In this document: one piece after another, positions 63,701 through 64,000 of the stretch
How positions within the stretch are numbered: the first letter of the stretch is position 1
Layout: every line of letters begins with the position of its first letter
Assembly (NCBI GenBank): GCA_902794535.1
Contig: CADBHQ010000006.1
Span: forward strand, 62,001-126,000
Direction: 5' to 3'
DNA length: 64,000 nt
Source: Fibrobacter succinogenes
GTDB lineage: Bacteria > Fibrobacterota > Fibrobacteria > Fibrobacterales > Fibrobacteraceae
Made by a program: the position numbers and the translations under genes
Notes under the pieces: generated by a model
Database searches by the model: none
What the model was told of the DNA's origin: nothing
What the model saw: only the letters and a program-made list of their open reading frames with translations

Positions 63701-64000
63701 CTGAATAATGCCGGACTGTCCCGTAATATCCACCTGGTAACGCTTCTGGTCATTCGTGGCGGCATTGGTACCGGCAATAATCGTCCAATCCGAAGAAGTC
63801 TGGAAACCGCTCGTAGTAAAAGATCCTGTCACCTTCGGATCAAGAGATTTACCATCGGCATCTACCACTTCGAAAGAACTGGCCGTACCCACATAGTAGA
63901 ACTGCTTTTCAGGGTCGCTTTCCAAGTAACCGGCCTGGTTGACACGGATCGGCGACATGCGATAGTTAATCGCATCCAAATAAGCCTGGTTCAAGGTATC
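57758..64000 (-). CDS. Giant multidomain GH9 cellulase-like protein (5' end outside window)
   Basis: At least 2080 residues; the start and signal peptide lie beyond position 64000, since the frame is open to the window edge and the first residues (DTLNQAYLDAINY) match the region just after the signal peptide of the paralog. The order is CelD_N-like domain (SPIRVNQAGYLESDPEKQF), GH9 catalytic domain (GGYYDCGDHLK for the Asp pair, HPHHRAANPEG, and SETCIDAAATL for the Glu), two Fn3-type modules, then several beta modules. Two Asp-rich loops (DTDCDNVAD, DNEGDGYPD) occur. The protein ends in KTFGFRRAKK. It is clearly a paralog of the neighbouring gene with the same plan but different modules. Enzyme action on cellulose is very likely from intact residues. 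Confidence 0.9.
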   Translation of the reverse strand, partial: DTLNQAYLDAINYRMSPIRVNQAGYLESDPEKQFYYVGTASSFEVVDADGKSLDPKVTGSFTTSGFQTSSDWTIIAGTNAATNDQKRYQVDITGQSGIIQVGNIPGNVPTETRLRIKVGNDISSTFIVSDKVYSMVKDAALKFYGINRSGDGDSWFHPASHMKDGAGAVVTGAADVRDQYNAALAGTLQGGYYDCGDHLKESQTQMYAFMVAAVLAATNADADEDHYAFNHGETVNRDAIPDMMREAKHGADFVLRAYVRAKGVIDDMALSVGNFGSDHGWWGRPENSDLLPVDGSAAATDRGGPMSRTVRLGEIGANIGGETAAGLALVGKLYSDFNDPRYMAFADSCLKVAKEMYEFAKSMAQGKTYKNNTEAAGWSSPAYNGNNEYFDDLALASVALWYATGDSKYGDDAIRSKTLGTTVPQSFMENCVGCFDGGWFVTDNKGFLKNVKNTSWANAYAYATYALYKLILADENKAINEFGMTKEERLNAIEDCIMSMIHNLSDVSAGTATIVLPRKDPSNYMVQDIGWKGNEVKYDPIWYSMQTDQTWIYNRYQAGNIFEVLAYADVAKDIEKQNLALPNLGTPNWKADEMHQLGINQLNYLLGVNPWDVSYILGVGDKNDAHPHHRAANPEGKNQPGAGYKYRPPVGALYGGVTPGATNSMVPDNKSWEDYHKSETCIDAAATLVSSGMLAAAKFDRTIAPGVSVEIRHVSMDSAIVVVKLSNRGTVNLYYGTSESAMTEVASPDNNVPGVQHEIILRDLQPGTGYFFYAIGQNAYVPENKTIKYMVDSTKTPFSFTTLNTVESAQITNVTVCNMFGDSAEIMWYTPNGEYESKIYWDTVPHTKASDYAFNSGAGNADVSGIPTRFHYVKIGGLKEKTTYYYMVESNGQFTNVDDKTGEMLKFTTPVGWYDFSVRAYQYDFGGTEFLNLNIYNNEARAFDSLTLRMYFMAKPEEVEQCATLIDSDICQAYDEAGFNKPCENDRELRDLMRAALPVRLDDTYDATTGKYAYYFPVPLGSSIIKSQSRLRVDLTYSSGISNDGYKTCETLRQPAKKHMDKTTGDWSWAPHKFLDDGADYEGMPYEDKDYGDIDNEIPVDPFIVVYRKDEFIWGYSPSYQEMTKKRAHYEMDVHLDAPFNVSDGSYVQIDQTSSTVYVKGYAHISEQGYITRIWANGQEIKTVVDRVGNEIFLISENDGVIAHYNVTDGNGVIDSTGLWTLNIPVKMKIGSNKIDLTIFAGADPQCEECAENGGCAFINRTYYVQFTRGNLTASSLTIKDEAGNPVASPADPSNTRFHIYLTDKDKAGSSAPVNVLVINAKKNDTLKVKMVEDASNPGNFKSANAITATSVAPEARNGTQISFFAGDTIQVVYIDPDDEEDVSKQSFYAEAKYPEPTKVLAQDTDCDNVADKLLVVFSNTLISDYSFDSIRVYLPGMTDTVTLKVDAAAALNKSEVLVDLPASLGIEESAAPVGKSTVYMKAEGATNATKVAIGDGILPQLLSVTILENPDHEYAEDTVMIAFTEPVILASETVWPLEVVGATGATFSVVGKATTTNDGKSWMYAITGNTNGQFIKEGTTVTVKTNSVADKAFNTLDPALACKQVQVAETPRPVPITIAEMRDNEGDGYPDELYMKFAKKLRDKDMLDSFVVEWGLKGEVKSMLPEWEHTFEFGQHWEKKSTVDSSGATPVVIVDSALVNDTVSVITVKLTPANTFARGATVGPYDGYGRVTPRLGPEGGFFDKFYPVVDKCPPIIMTAVWSGYDVDDDTYGTQDNLTLTFSEPLDTVAGHPYVVERNRDGSAGVFFSPKQNPSVSLSYVLNTTMGRLSYKHKYSEAIWIADSVRLISDSETSFFKDKAGQYPGYATPWVPVTGSVSNIKFTITAVDGVTKSRSPDSIYYGGIPMDPNVNFRLTTKNKSEETIVMAEGSSKLHDVYSAPIRNYHSAGPVFMIEVALPDVLDKTELGEAKRDYKVDLEMDLFNNLGTYVNKATYSFMTSQVQEFISPASTMTMYMEWCAPEDYPVSADGKKIGTGPYIAKFMTEAKSDYLPQKADEGDRTEALKDSDTFTKTFGFRRAKK

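Noticed and set aside
1..64000. tRNA genes, rRNA, CRISPR arrays, insertion sequences, prophage
   Set aside because: I looked for cloverleaf-like inverted repeats, regularly spaced direct repeats, transposase motifs and terminal inverted repeats in the gaps and saw none that convinced me. A tRNAscan-SE, minced and ISfinder run would settle it.

Overview
The window looks like a Fibrobacter chromosome (F. succinogenes or a close relative). The pointers are a FISUMP (Fib_succ_major, TIGR02145) lipoprotein, lipoproteins with long Ser-rich linkers, many Fibrobacter-style envelope lipoproteins, and two giant multidomain family 9 glycoside hydrolases at the right end. I see no tRNA, rRNA, CRISPR array, insertion sequence or prophage gene. 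Nearly all of the sequence is coding, on both strands, in long same-strand runs with short gaps or overlaps.

Left part (1-9829): a cytoplasmic leucine-rich-repeat protein, a tandem pair of S41 protease lipoproteins, a convergent M23 peptidase lipoprotein, an FKBP isomerase lipoprotein, then glmS and scpA. A 364-base gap at 5113-5476 holds five copies of a CCTGTAC motif and an FKBP terminator.

9830-25980, all minus strand: a membrane Zn-protease, then an exporter operon (TolC-like, HlyD, two ABC-2 permeases, no ATPase). Next, in transcription order from 21642, come DUF4956 membrane protein, HlyD adaptor, TolC-like protein, VTC-type polyphosphate polymerase and triple lamin-tail lipoprotein. 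I consider this the best candidate for a poorly described envelope system. Upstream lie BatA/BatB (von Willebrand A proteins), an acyltransferase-3 protein and an alpha/beta hydrolase.

26078-32992, minus strand: surface polysaccharide genes (wzb, wza, manC; rfbB, rfbC) joined to hisH, a C_GCAxxG_C_C protein, an OppF-like ATPase and xseB.

33030-40341, plus strand: six tightly packed envelope genes. Three are paralogous lipoproteins with overlapping ends, two are PEGA-type proteins with the same C-terminal membrane hairpin, and one is a probable outer-membrane barrel with fl..yP repeats and a Lys-rich tail. The function is unknown. DedA follows behind a strong terminator.

41395-44489: the FISUMP lipoprotein and a PKD-like Ser-linker lipoprotein. 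Between them is a 683-base gene-free stretch with five consecutive hairpins and a C9A10 tract. I read this stretch as a possible structured RNA or repeat element.

44638-64000, minus strand: the giant GH9 enzymes, a sensor kinase that starts one base after the second GH9 gene, a CheY-like regulator, an NtrC-type activator with a degenerate receiver, dnaB, mlaE and mlaF. The arrangement suggests that cellulose degradation and a two-component/sigma-54 circuit share a transcript, but this is inferred from gene order only.
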